From Bryobacterales bacterium (GTDB lineage: Bacteria; Acidobacteriota; Terriglobia; Bryobacterales; Bryobacteraceae), in NCBI GenBank assembly GCA_025463005.1, contig JAOAPR010000097.1, positions 1 through 64,000 of the forward strand: 64,000 nucleotides of DNA. The letters run 5' to 3'. The position numbers and the translations under genes are program-made. This document shows, in pieces, positions 27,323 through 34,618 of the stretch. The notes beneath the pieces are model-generated. The model worked only from the letters and a program-made list of their open reading frames with translations. It was not told the DNA's origin and searched no databases. Numbering within the stretch: the stretch's first letter is position 1; each line of letters begins with the position of its first letter.

Positions 27323-28081
27323 TCAGCGTAATGCGCGAAGGGTCGCTTCCATGGTTTCCTGCAGCGATTCACGCGGCACGCTGGTCACGAGCGGTTTGAC
27401 CACTAAGCCCCATCCAAAAGGGATGTCGCGAGAGAGAGAAATCGATCGGCACTCCAGATATACACCTTCCGGACGCGGCTCGATGAGCCAGTAAGCGTTC
27501 AGCCGCCACAGAAAACCGTAGCCGCTGCCGGGCGCCAATTCGCGATCGCCATCCAATTCGGCGATGCGTGTGGAGCGCGATAGCATGCTCCAGCGGTTAT
27601 TCCCGAGTGGGCGGTATTGAACATCGAATTCGCCGTTGAGAACCGCGGTCAGGACCTTTTTCTTCACCATCCGCAAGTAGATATGCCAGCGGTCGCCGTC
27701 GCGGCGAAGGACCTTCGAATCGGACACGTCGACCCTGTAGATGTTTTTGTAGTCGGTGTAGTTCTGAAGAAGGGCGAGCGTTTTGTCGACCGTCACGCCT
27801 GGAACGATGGTGGCTCCAATCCAGTCATGGATCAGGCCGTCTTTGACGTCGATAGAGCCCGCGGTATTCACAGGCACGATTTCGACTTGCCCGGGTCTTA
27901 GCCCGGAGGGAAAGTGCGGGCGTCCATCGAGTCGCGCTTCGACGGCCGTGCGGTAGTCGTCAAACGCCTGATCGGTTTTTGGGCTGAGACGGGTCTGCAG
28001 TTGTGCGGCGAGCGGGAGGGCGCTAGCCAGGGCCAGAACAGGCAGGATCAGCCCCCGGAACACGAATCGGAATTCCAGCAC
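27323..28081 (-). CDS. Exported START/SRPBCC-like protein of unknown function
   Basis: 252 residues with a signal peptide (LILPVLALASALPLAA). The mature domain has the strand pattern of a lipid-binding START/SRPBCC fold (GLIHDWIGATIVPGVTVDKT, TRIAELDG, YWLIEPRPEGVYLECRSISL). The fold call is weak and made from the pattern only. It lies back to back with the tRNA gene at the edge of the accessory region and is the last clearly chromosomal protein gene. Confidence 0.6.
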   Translation of the reverse strand: MLEFRFVFRGLILPVLALASALPLAAQLQTRLSPKTDQAFDDYRTAVEARLDGRPHFPSGLRPGQVEIVPVNTAGSIDVKDGLIHDWIGATIVPGVTVDKTLALLQNYTDYKNIYRVDVSDSKVLRRDGDRWHIYLRMVKKKVLTAVLNGEFDVQYRPLGNNRWSMLSRSTRIAELDGDRELAPGSGYGFLWRLNAYWLIEPRPEGVYLECRSISLSRDIPFGWGLVVKPLVTSVPRESLQETMEATLRALR

Positions 28082-28141
28082 TCAAACCTTAGACGAAAAT
28101 GGCGAGTGTCCTGATACACTAAAATAGTTCTCGCCCAATAC

Positions 28142-28215
28142 TCCCCGGTCGTCTAATGGTAGGACAGCGGCCTTTGGAGCCGTGAATCGTGGTTCGAATC
28201 CATGCCGGGGAGCCA
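28142..28215 (+). tRNA. tRNA-Gln (anticodon TTG), integration site
   Basis: The cloverleaf folds fully: acceptor TCCCCGG/CCGGGGA, D-stem GTC/GAC, anticodon stem GCGGC/GCCGT with loop CTTTGGA (anticodon TTG), T-loop TTCGAAT, discriminator G, and CCA encoded in the DNA. A tyrosine integrase begins within 90 bases of the 3' end, the usual layout of an element inserted into a tRNA gene. The 3' half is therefore the likely left attachment site. Confidence 0.95.
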
Positions 28216-28256
28216 ACCTTTCTAGAATCAGTAACTTGCAGCAGTAGATAAGGCCG

Positions 28257-28298
28257 TTGTACACGGCATGGTACAAAAACCGGGTATATAATCCGGTT
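28257..28298 (+). promoter_or_regulatory. Palindrome and -10 box before the integrase
   Basis: TTGTAC-N8-GTACAA (28257-28276) is followed by TATAAT at 28287-28292. The -10 box is only 6 bases from the GTG start, so transcription would begin at or near the start codon. No good -35 is seen at 17-base spacing, and the palindrome may bind an activator there. Confidence 0.35.
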
Positions 28299-29462
28299 GT
28301 GCCTCTCACTATCTACCGTCGCCACTCCATCGATTGCCGGGTCCACGAGCTAAGACTGAAGGCCTACGAGAAGAAATACTTCAAGGAGTGCGACTGCCCG
28401 ATCTGGCTGACTGGGTCCACGGATACCGAGCGGTATCCGCGTCAGGCGCTCGGCGTTCGCGACTGGCCGGCGGCCGAGGCGAAGCTTCGATCACTGAATG
28501 CCGAAAGCAAGGATGAGACGGTTCACGGCCTGAAGCTGGACGACTGCATCACGCGCTACCTCGACGCGCGCGACGACGTGAAACCCAAGACGCTCGCGCA
28601 ATACAAGCTGCTGCTCGGCAGGCTGAAGGATTTCGCGCACGGGAAGAACAAGTTCTTCAGCCGTGAATTGAGCGTCGATGTACTGGAGGATTTCAAGACC
28701 TATGGCCTTGCCGGGCTGGCGGGCACATCGAAGGGTACGAGCATTGCGAAGCTTGCGCATTTCCTGCGCGAAGCCTACCGGCGCGGGTGGATCGCGGAAT
28801 CGCTGGTCGACAAGATGCGCCGCCATAAGTCGGTTTATGAACAGAAACAGCCCTACTCCGAGAAAGAGGTCAAGCTGATTCTGGATGCCGCTGGAAAAAT
28901 CAATGGCGGTACGACTGGCTATGCGAAGTCGGCCGCCACGTTCCGGCTTCTGGTCGAGCTGATGCTGGAGACCGGACTGCGCGTGAGCGACGCGGTAAAG
29001 TTCGATCCGAAGCGCTGCGTGAAATCGAAATATCTGTGGCTCTACTCATTCCATCCGCGCAAGGCGAAAAAGAATGAGGCGCCCAAGCTGCTCGACATCT
29101 ACCTGACGGCGAAGCTGAAAAAGAAAATCGATGAATGCGAATGGCTGTCTCCTGCGCTTCCGTTCGCCTATCGGGCCGTCTCGGCAGATGAGGAAACTGA
29201 TTATCTCGGCCAGGCCGTCTATGAACGTTTGCAGGCGGTGGGTAAAGCATGCGCCGTCGACGATTGCCGGCCACATCGGCTGCGGGACACTTTTGCGGTC
29301 GGGCTATTAACGAAGGGCGTTCCGCTGGAGGATGTCTCGAAGCTCCTAGGCCACGCGTCGATTGCGGTTACGGAGAAATACTACGCGCCGTGGGTTGCGT
29401 CGCGGAAGCTGCGCCTTGAGCGGCTCCTGAGTGAGACGTTCGCGAACGCGAAGGGCCACTGA
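28299..29462 (+). CDS. Tyrosine recombinase/integrase (tRNA-Gln site)
   Basis: About 387 residues from the GTG start (VPLTIYRRHSIDCR); an ATG 42 bases upstream is also open but lies in the promoter region. The N-terminal arm binds DNA with a cysteine cluster (DC near the start and KECDCP). The SAM-like core-binding domain follows (TLAQYKLLLGRLKDFA), then the catalytic domain with Arg I in ETGLRVSDAV, the His-x-x-Arg box PHRLRDTFAVGLL, LGHASIAVTEKYY and the nucleophile Tyr near YYAPWV. It integrates and excises the element at the adjacent tRNA. Confidence 0.93.
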   Translation: MPLTIYRRHSIDCRVHELRLKAYEKKYFKECDCPIWLTGSTDTERYPRQALGVRDWPAAEAKLRSLNAESKDETVHGLKLDDCITRYLDARDDVKPKTLAQYKLLLGRLKDFAHGKNKFFSRELSVDVLEDFKTYGLAGLAGTSKGTSIAKLAHFLREAYRRGWIAESLVDKMRRHKSVYEQKQPYSEKEVKLILDAAGKINGGTTGYAKSAATFRLLVELMLETGLRVSDAVKFDPKRCVKSKYLWLYSFHPRKAKKNEAPKLLDIYLTAKLKKKIDECEWLSPALPFAYRAVSADEETDYLGQAVYERLQAVGKACAVDDCRPHRLRDTFAVGLLTKGVPLEDVSKLLGHASIAVTEKYYAPWVASRKLRLERLLSETFANAKGH

Positions 29463-29744
29463 TTCCGGTACGGAGAATGTCGTGTAACTTCTTTTCCCGC
29501 ACGCCGTGCCTACGCCTTGCAATTTCAAAACGCCAGGCTCATTCCTGAAGAGCTTGCGGATTGTCGCGGGAGAGAAGCGCCATATGCTCGCGAGTTCCTG
29601 CGGCGTATAGTATTTCTCTTCAGATAACCTGCGCGAAATCGCATACGCTGCCGGTTCCTGCTCGCTGGGACGAGAGTTGGGAATCTCGCCGGCGCGGATA
29701 GCAAGCCGCGCTGGAATTTCCGGAACTGTTCTCGTCCTACGCAT
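29346..29744 (-). CDS. Helix-turn-helix protein, possible excisionase
   Basis: 132 residues with a winged-helix/MerR-like DNA-binding stretch, YYTPQELASIWRFSPATIRK, and a very basic C-terminus. It is antisense to the integrase and overlaps its last 117 bases. Size, fold and position next to the integrase suggest a recombination directionality factor, but this is inference. If translation starts later, the overlap does not change. Confidence 0.6.
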   Translation of the reverse strand: MRRTRTVPEIPARLAIRAGEIPNSRPSEQEPAAYAISRRLSEEKYYTPQELASIWRFSPATIRKLFRNEPGVLKLQGVGTACGKRSYTTFSVPESVALRVRERLTQEPLKAQLPRRNPRRVVFLRNRNRRVA

Positions 29745-29937
29745 AGCGTTGTCACGGCCTGCGTCGACCAGTCAGTTCCTGGTTTTATACTGCTCGCAAT
29801 ATTGCACGCGAAGGTCCATTCAGAAATCTTTTGTTATCAGTGAACATATTGTTCGGAAGAGTGGTTGTGGTGGTGGTTTTCAGCCGGTCGACTCGGTCGC
29901 GGCGCTTCGCGAGAACGGCAAGCGGATGGGAGGGAGG

Positions 29938-30231
29938 CTATTTCTTTTTCCGAGGCTTCCGTTTGGCTTTGGGTTTAGTTTTCTGTCGTGCGACAACGAA
30001 TTTTTTAATCTCGTACAGGTCGCCTTGATCGCTCGCTTCCTCGATCTTCTTTTGAAGAAACCCGGAAAAGCCCAGCAAGAACACCTCGGCTCCTATGCGG
30101 TCCTCGTCTGCAAGCTGAGCGATGACTTCGACGAGCGCGACGGCGATGGTTTCACGGTCGGCGCCTGCTGCCGCCAGCTCGTCAGCCGTTGTCTGCAACC
30201 GTGCAACGCATGCTTCCAGTTCGATGTCCAT
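29938..30231 (-). CDS. Small protein with Lys/Arg-rich tail (97 aa)
   Basis: The start MDIELEACVARLQTTADE was chosen because upstream codons look random. The protein is helical to about residue 80 and ends in a strongly basic tail (QKTKPKAKRKPRKKK), suggesting nucleic-acid contact. No family recognised. Same strand as the next small gene. Confidence 0.5.
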   Translation of the reverse strand: MDIELEACVARLQTTADELAAAGADRETIAVALVEVIAQLADEDRIGAEVFLLGFSGFLQKKIEEASDQGDLYEIKKFVVARQKTKPKAKRKPRKKK

Positions 30232-30320
30232 GGCTTTCTCATAAAGCAAATCAACCGGGTGGTCAACACTTCGTGACCTGTCGAGATATTCGCGAATTCG
30301 CGGAGGCCGAATTCGCCCAT

Positions 30321-30650
30321 TTATCGGGTGCGGCGCTTTTTGGGAACGGCATAAAGGGTGCGCGCCGGAACACCGTAAAGGGACCGCGCGCGGGTGGTGG
30401 CTTTTCCGACGGCGTTTATGACGCGCCCGGTTCTCAGGCGAAACCAAAGGCCTCGGCCGGCGCCGCGCTTTTCGAAATGCATTTCGATAACATCTCGGGC
30501 GCGGAAGCCGTAAAATTCCTCCGCCGTCCGCGCATCGGCAGTCCTGCCTTGGGTTCGCAAAACAAGGAAGTGAGCGCGCATGGCGTTATCGACTATCTGT
30601 GCCGGCCCAGGACGCCGTTTTTGTACATTGGGCTTCTTAGCGTTTACCAT
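30321..30650 (-). CDS. FRLRDGRV-family small protein, copy 1
   Basis: 109 residues, starting MVNAKKPNVQKRRPG. A helical lead (IVDNAMRAHFLVLRTQ) precedes the shared core EEFYGFRARDVIEMHFEK and GLWFRLRTGRVIN, then a basic tail ending VPKKRRTR. The core matches three other genes in this region. No known domain is recognised. Copies 2 and 3 lie on the opposite strand 0.8 kb away. Confidence 0.6.
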   Translation of the reverse strand: MVNAKKPNVQKRRPGPAQIVDNAMRAHFLVLRTQGRTADARTAEEFYGFRARDVIEMHFEKRGAGRGLWFRLRTGRVINAVGKATTRARSLYGVPARTLYAVPKKRRTR

Positions 30651-31099
30651 TTCCAGCTTCCTTTCCTGTTTAGAATACGCGGACAGCCGGGTTTTACAAG
30701 GGGGATGCCGCAAGGGGGAATTGAGCGGAGCGGTTTGAAGTCCCTTGCGGGGGTAGCCTGCGCATGACGCGTGACAGCGTCGTCTGCTGGTGCTGCGGCG
30801 TGTCCAGGAGTGGGGCGAACCTGCCCCGCCCCGGCGTCCCTCGGGGGGAACGGGCAAAGAGGGATGCACTTCCGCAAGTGATCGGGTTGAAAACTTGATT
30901 CCGTCAACCTCTTCGCTCTGGATTGCACACAGTCGTATTCATCTACCCGTTGTGCGTGTAACGATCCGAACGAAATCAATTAGAAGTTGCGCTATGTTAA
31001 ACGATTTTTCTTGATTCGTTCCTGCCGAATCAGGCAGGCTTGAAGAGTATTCACCAAAATCATTTTTGAAGTCGCATTTTTCATAGGGGGACGTATTGC
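30651..31099. other. Gap without recognised gene
   Basis: 449 bases between divergent small genes. Frames present have no ribosome site or protein-like composition. The last 100 bases before 31,100 are AT-rich and end in AGGGGG 11 bases before the next ATG, so they probably hold the promoter of that gene. Confidence 0.4.
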
Positions 31100-31444
31100 A
31101 TGAGCCTTAGCGGGGGTTTCAACAGCAAATGGGCTAACCAGGACAAGCTCGGGCGCGAGATCAAAACACATGAGGATTTACGCACGGCGCGCATTCGCCA
31201 CGACGATGGTAGCAGTGCGGAATATCGCGGCGGCAAGATGGTTCCTGGAACGCAAACGCATTCCGGGCCGAAGCAATTCGCGAAGGTTGACGTTCCGACC
31301 ACAGAGAGCAAGTTCTACACGCCAACGATGATTTCGACGATTGTCGAAAAGCAGCAAGGGGACAAGGAGACCGTCGGCGACAAAGAGGCCGCAGCGCGTG
31401 TGCGCAAGCCGATCGACGTGAACAGAAAATCAATGAAGTTGTGA
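31100..31444 (+). CDS. Unknown small protein (114 aa)
   Basis: A polar, probably partly disordered protein (MSLSGGFNSKWANQDKLGRE to RKPIDVNRKSMKL). It has a strong ribosome site, AGGGGG. The stop is followed 8 bases later by copy 2 of the FRLRDGRV family, so the three genes form one unit. No family recognised. Confidence 0.6.
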   Translation: MSLSGGFNSKWANQDKLGREIKTHEDLRTARIRHDDGSSAEYRGGKMVPGTQTHSGPKQFAKVDVPTTESKFYTPTMISTIVEKQQGDKETVGDKEAAARVRKPIDVNRKSMKL

Positions 31445-31452
31445 GGTGCGGC

Positions 31453-31707
31453 ATGGAAAAGAAGCTCCAACATTTCGACGACCAGATGCGCCGGGCGCAC
31501 CGGCACAGCCTGCTGCTGGCTTTTACGACGGCGGCGAGCCCGAAAGACTATTTCGGTTTCGACCACCTGGCGGTCAAGGCAATCCACTATCACCATCGGG
31601 ACATCGGCGCGGGCCTGTGGTTCCGCCTGCGAGACGGCCGCGTATTCTGCGATATGGCGCTGCCGGCCGATGCCGATGTGCATATCTACGACCGGTCTGG
31701 GAGGTGA
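31453..31707 (+). CDS. FRLRDGRV-family small protein, copy 2
   Basis: 84 residues from ATG (MEKKLQHFDDQMRRAHRHS), which has GAGGTG at good spacing. The shared core reads PKDYFGFDHLAVKAIHYHHR and GAGLWFRLRDGRVFCDM. It ends 4 bases before copy 3, and both are 84 residues long. Function unknown. Confidence 0.7.
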   Translation: MEKKLQHFDDQMRRAHRHSLLLAFTTAASPKDYFGFDHLAVKAIHYHHRDIGAGLWFRLRDGRVFCDMALPADADVHIYDRSGR

Positions 31708-31711
31708 TGCC

Positions 31712-31966
31712 ATGCTTGTCGACGTTTCGAGCTATGACGACATCCTTGAGAAATACTTCCGGGTCACAAAAGGGCTGGGTCTGACGGCAGCGGGCTCCAA
31801 GGAAGAGTTTTTCGGCTTCGGGGGCTGCGATGTGCTGCGCATGCACTTTCACAAGCAGGGCTTCGGCGGGGGTACTTACTTTCGGCTTCGCGACGGCCGC
31901 GTGGTCGACACCTGCGCTCAGGAACATCCGCCTAACCCCATCTGGTACGACCAGACGACGCACTGA
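31712..31966 (+). CDS. FRLRDGRV-family small protein, copy 3
   Basis: 84 residues from MLVDVSSYDDILEKYFRV, with GGGAGGTG just upstream. The core is EEFFGFGGCDVLRMHFHKQG and TYFRLRDGRVVDT, with a Pro-rich tail (EHPPNPIWYDQTTH). Its 3' two thirds are repeated about 2 kb downstream as a truncated copy. Function unknown. Confidence 0.7.
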   Translation: MLVDVSSYDDILEKYFRVTKGLGLTAAGSKEEFFGFGGCDVLRMHFHKQGFGGGTYFRLRDGRVVDTCAQEHPPNPIWYDQTTH

Positions 31967-32210
31967 CCTCAGTTGTGGGCTCTTGCGGGCAATTGCTGTG
32001 GCCTTTGCATTCACCCCCCTTTTTCTCTTAATGGGACAAGGGTTTTTTAAGCGTCCGGGTGCGCAGGTCAAGGGCGCGGGTGGGGTATTCCCGCGTTCAT
32101 CTCGACCCTTGAGCGCGCGCATGGGCGCATACGCTGGTGAGCGAGGAAAAGGGGGGCGGTTTTTGGCGATGGCGCTTTTTGGAAGTTCTTTTTTCAACAG
32201 GGAGTTTTGC

Positions 32211-32261
32211 ATGATGTTGTTTTCCGGCGAATTCGATTTCACTACTCCGCGTGCGCCATGA
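32211..32261 (+). CDS. 16-residue leader peptide coupled to the methyltransferase
   Basis: ATGATG follows AGGGAG at good spacing and opens a frame of 16 codons (MMLFSGEFDFTTPRAP) whose TGA overlaps the methyltransferase ATG. The methyltransferase start itself has no ribosome site, so ribosomes finishing the leader probably re-start on it. Confidence 0.5.
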   Translation: MMLFSGEFDFTTPRAP

Positions 32262-33073
32262 CGGTGGTCCGCGGGGACTGCGTGAACGTGATGAAGGCGA
32301 TGCCTTCAACGTCCGTCGATTTCATCCCGACCGATCCGCCGTACCTGGTCCGCTACTGCGACCGCTCCGGCCGCAGCGTCAAGAACGACGACAACGACGT
32401 CTGGCTCGATCCGGCCTTCGCGCAGATGTATCGGGTGTTGAAAGACAATCGTTTCTGCGTCAGCTTTTACGCCTGGAACAAGGTCGACCGTTTTGTCGAG
32501 GCGTGGAAAAAAGCCGGCTTTCACATCGCCGGCCACATCGTTTTCACGAAGAAATATGCATCGAGCGCCCGGTTCATGAGTTACCAGCATGAGCAGGCGT
32601 ATCTGCTCGCGAAGGGCAACCCGGCGCCGCCTTCGAACCCGCCGCCCGATGTGATCGCCTGGACCTATACTGGCAACAAGCTCCATCCAACGCAGAAGCC
32701 CGTCGGCATATTCGTGCCGTTAATTGAGGCTTTCACCAAGCCGGGAGACACGGTGCTTGACCCGTTCTGCGGGTCTGGGTCGGCGCTCGTTGCGGCGCAA
32801 GACCTCGGCCGGCGCGTTATCGGCATCGAGCTGGATGAGGCGCATCATCGCACGGCGTCGCAGCGCCTGGCTGAGAAACAGCCGGGACTGTCGTCGAAGT
32901 TCCATCAGGTGGGAATAAATCTGAGCCGTTTCGCGAAGCCGATCATTGTGCAGCCGCTGCAGCAGCCGAGCAAGTTCCACGTGCCCGAGGAGACTGCCTG
33001 GATACCGGAGCCGCAACCAGCAACGCAAATGCCGAGACCTCCGGTCATCAAGCCAAGAGCTATCGCGCCTTAA
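32258..33073 (+). CDS. DNA methyltransferase, beta class (N6-adenine or N4-cytosine)
   Basis: 271 residues. The catalytic motif IV DPPY comes first (about residues 26-29, in FIPTDPPYLVRY), then KLHPTQKP, then the SAM motif I LDPFCGSGSALVAAQ. This order defines the beta group, and DPPY favours N6-adenine methylation. No restriction endonuclease is adjacent, so it is an orphan methylase that may protect the element during transfer. The C-terminal tail is Pro-rich. Confidence 0.9.
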   Translation: MTVVRGDCVNVMKAMPSTSVDFIPTDPPYLVRYCDRSGRSVKNDDNDVWLDPAFAQMYRVLKDNRFCVSFYAWNKVDRFVEAWKKAGFHIAGHIVFTKKYASSARFMSYQHEQAYLLAKGNPAPPSNPPPDVIAWTYTGNKLHPTQKPVGIFVPLIEAFTKPGDTVLDPFCGSGSALVAAQDLGRRVIGIELDEAHHRTASQRLAEKQPGLSSKFHQVGINLSRFAKPIIVQPLQQPSKFHVPEETAWIPEPQPATQMPRPPVIKPRAIAP

Positions 33074-33094
33074 ACGTCGGCCCGCGCTGCAAAG

Positions 33095-33168
33095 TCGCGG
33101 GCCGCTTAGCTGAAGCCGTCTAAGGGCATGCTGGGGCCATTTTAAACTTACTTCGCCCCCATTGATTC
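33095..33168 (+). repeat. Dispersed repeat, copy 1
   Basis: Carries the shared phrases GCGGGCCGCTTAGC, then CCGTCTAAGGGCATGCT, then a degenerate form of CATTTTCAACTTACTCYGACC. It lies directly after the methyltransferase gene. Copy 4 shares the whole length. Confidence 0.7.
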
Positions 33169-33170
33169 AG

Positions 33171-33240
33171 TAAGTTACGCGATTGAAGCCATCTAAGGCA
33201 TGCACAGGCCATTTTCAACTTACTCTGACACCTTTGATTT
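33171..33240 (+). repeat. Dispersed repeat, copy 2
   Basis: Starts TAAGTTACGCGATTGAAGCC, continues with CATCTAAGGCATGCACAGG and ends CAACTTACTCTGACACC. Copy 5 matches it almost exactly. Its right part supplies the stop codon and last residues of the minus-strand membrane gene next to it. Confidence 0.7.
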
Positions 33241-33514
33241 TTGATCTGTTTTTGATCAACCAGTAATACGCAGCTACAAGCGCTATTCCCCAAAAGAGGC
33301 TGTTCAAGCACATGAGAATTTCGAGCGGATCAATGCCCCAGTACCACGTGGTCCAGTATTTAATCAAAAAACCCAATGGGAACGCCGTAATCCATGACAT
33401 GGCATAGCGAACCGTGCAGTCAAACCTGCATCCTTCAGCATATGCCATGCACATCAGCGTAAACAGAAGGTGCAGACCGCTCACAGCTATGACGAGAAGT
33501 ATTTTCTTTTTCAA
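33215..33514 (-). CDS. Small membrane protein (99 aa), AT-rich
   Basis: Begins with TTG (reads MKKKILLVIAVSGLHLLFTL) and has about three membrane segments (also MSWITAFPLGFLIKYW and NSLFWGIALVAAYYW). Base composition is clearly more AT-rich than the surroundings. Its last codons (GVRVS and stop) lie inside a dispersed repeat, so the natural C-terminus may have been replaced. Function unknown; a small membrane protein near a toxin could be an immunity protein. Confidence 0.55.
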   Translation of the reverse strand: MKKKILLVIAVSGLHLLFTLMCMAYAEGCRFDCTVRYAMSWITAFPLGFLIKYWTTWYWGIDPLEILMCLNSLFWGIALVAAYYWLIKNRSKIKGVRVS

Positions 33515-33636
33515 TGTGCTGTCATCCTACAGCTGCGGTGTTGGTGGCTCAGTCTTCCCGTGGTACGTGTCATCGAGATACTTGAAGACTTTCTCCGAGA
33601 AATCCCGGCAATTCGACCCGCCAGAGAAAAGGAGGG

Positions 33637-33667
33637 AATCAAAGGGGTCAGAGTAACTTGATTCAGG
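33637..33667 (-). repeat. Dispersed repeat, inverted partial copy (3)
   Basis: AATCAAAGGGGTCAGAGTAA continues into CTTGATTCAGGGG and is the reverse complement of the right half of the other copies. Confidence 0.6.
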
Positions 33668-33796
33668 GGATAGCGCGGCATGTGGGGCCCTTGCTGTCGA
33701 CTAAGGATCATCGCAAATGAAGGCGCGGACGCCAAGGGCGGTTTTGATAATGTTTAGTAAGGTGTGTGTCCCCTGATTCATGTCCTTCGCGCTGCC

Positions 33797-33873
33797 AAGT
33801 AGCGGGCCGCTTAGCCGAAGCCCGTCTAAGGGCATGCTGCGGCCATTTTCAACTTACTCCGACCCCATTGATT
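33797..33873 (+). repeat. Dispersed repeat, copy 4
   Basis: Matches copy 1 over its full length (GCGGGCCGCTTAGC, then GTCTAAGGGCATGCTG, then TTTTCAACTTACTCCGACCC). It ends just where the truncated FRLRDGRV copy begins, so its arrival may have removed the 5' end of that gene. Confidence 0.7.
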
Positions 33874-33889
33874 GCCATTGATTGTGGTC

Positions 33890-34074
33890 TGACAGAGGCA
33901 GCCTCCAAACAGGAGTTTTTCGGCTTCGGGGCGGGCGACGTGCTGCGCATGCACTTTCATAAACAGGGCTTCGGCGCGGGTCCTTACTTCCGGCTTCGCG
34001 ACGGCCGCGTGGTCGACATCTGCGCCCAGGAGCATCCGCCTAATCCCATCTGGTACGACCAGACGACGCATTGA
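33890..34074 (+). pseudogene. FRLRDGRV-family copy 4, 5'-truncated
   Basis: From GLTEAASKQEFFGFGAGDVL to EHPPNPIWYDQTTH the protein is nearly the same as copy 3, and nucleotide similarity runs a few bases past the stop. The first 24 or so residues are missing and replaced by dispersed-repeat sequence with no good start. A read-through frame exists from 33,766 but begins in repeat DNA. Confidence 0.65.
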
Positions 34075-34104
34075 GACCTCAGTAGAAGGCCTTTTTATCG
34101 GCAG

Positions 34105-34488
34105 TCAGCCACGTGTCGGGAAGTTGAAGATCGCGGTCTTGCGAACGAACTGAGTTACGCCAGCAAACAGAAACGCCGTTACGGTTATAATGCCTATTCT
34201 CATCGAATTAAATAGCTCCGGGCCACCGTAGGACAGAAGAATGCCGGGCGCTACAGACCCCATGAGAGAAACACCTGCGACTACCAACGGCGAAGGATAG
34301 AATACCCACAGAAGTACAACAAGGCCGATGGTGGTGAAAACAACCATGTGAAGCAAAGAACTATCAGAAGGGCCTAGGTACCAGGCATATAGGTACGTTG
34401 TAATGATGTAAAACCAACCAAGCATACATAGGCCAACCAACCCTACGAGCATTACTTTTGTCTTTCTCGCTAATTCCCGCATCTGCAC
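34105..34488 (-). CDS. Membrane protein (127 aa), AT-rich
   Basis: About four membrane segments (VMLVGLVGLCMLGWFYIITT, LLHMVVFTTIGLVVLLWVFY, LVVAGVSLMGSVAPGILLSY, IGIITVTAFLFAGVTQF). Composition is AT-rich like the flanking Sel1 gene. Downstream of the RHS and Sel1 genes on the same strand. Function unknown; an additional immunity role is possible but unproven. Confidence 0.6.
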   Translation of the reverse strand: MQMRELARKTKVMLVGLVGLCMLGWFYIITTYLYAWYLGPSDSSLLHMVVFTTIGLVVLLWVFYPSPLVVAGVSLMGSVAPGILLSYGGPELFNSMRIGIITVTAFLFAGVTQFVRKTAIFNFPTRG

Positions 34489-34542
34489 GCCTTTAAAGCT
34501 TGCTTCTTGATTTGAGCTCTATCAGCCCGCTTTTTCCTTGTC

Positions 34543-34618
34543 CTAAGTTACGCGGTTGAAGCCATCTAAAGGCATGCACAGGCCGTTTTCAACTTACTCT
34601 GACCCCTTTGATTCTGAC
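34543..34618 (+). repeat. Dispersed repeat, copy 5
   Basis: TAAGTTACGCGGTTGAAGCC, then CATCTAAAGGCATGCACAGG, then TTTTCAACTTACTCTGACCC, with an extra CTGACCCCCTTGATTC duplication at the right end. It supplies the stop and last residues of the Sel1-repeat gene. Confidence 0.7.

Noticed and set aside
33766-34074. Treating FRLRDGRV copy 4 as a full gene
   Set aside because: The first 40 codons are dispersed-repeat DNA and the start has no ribosome site, so it is listed as a truncated copy.
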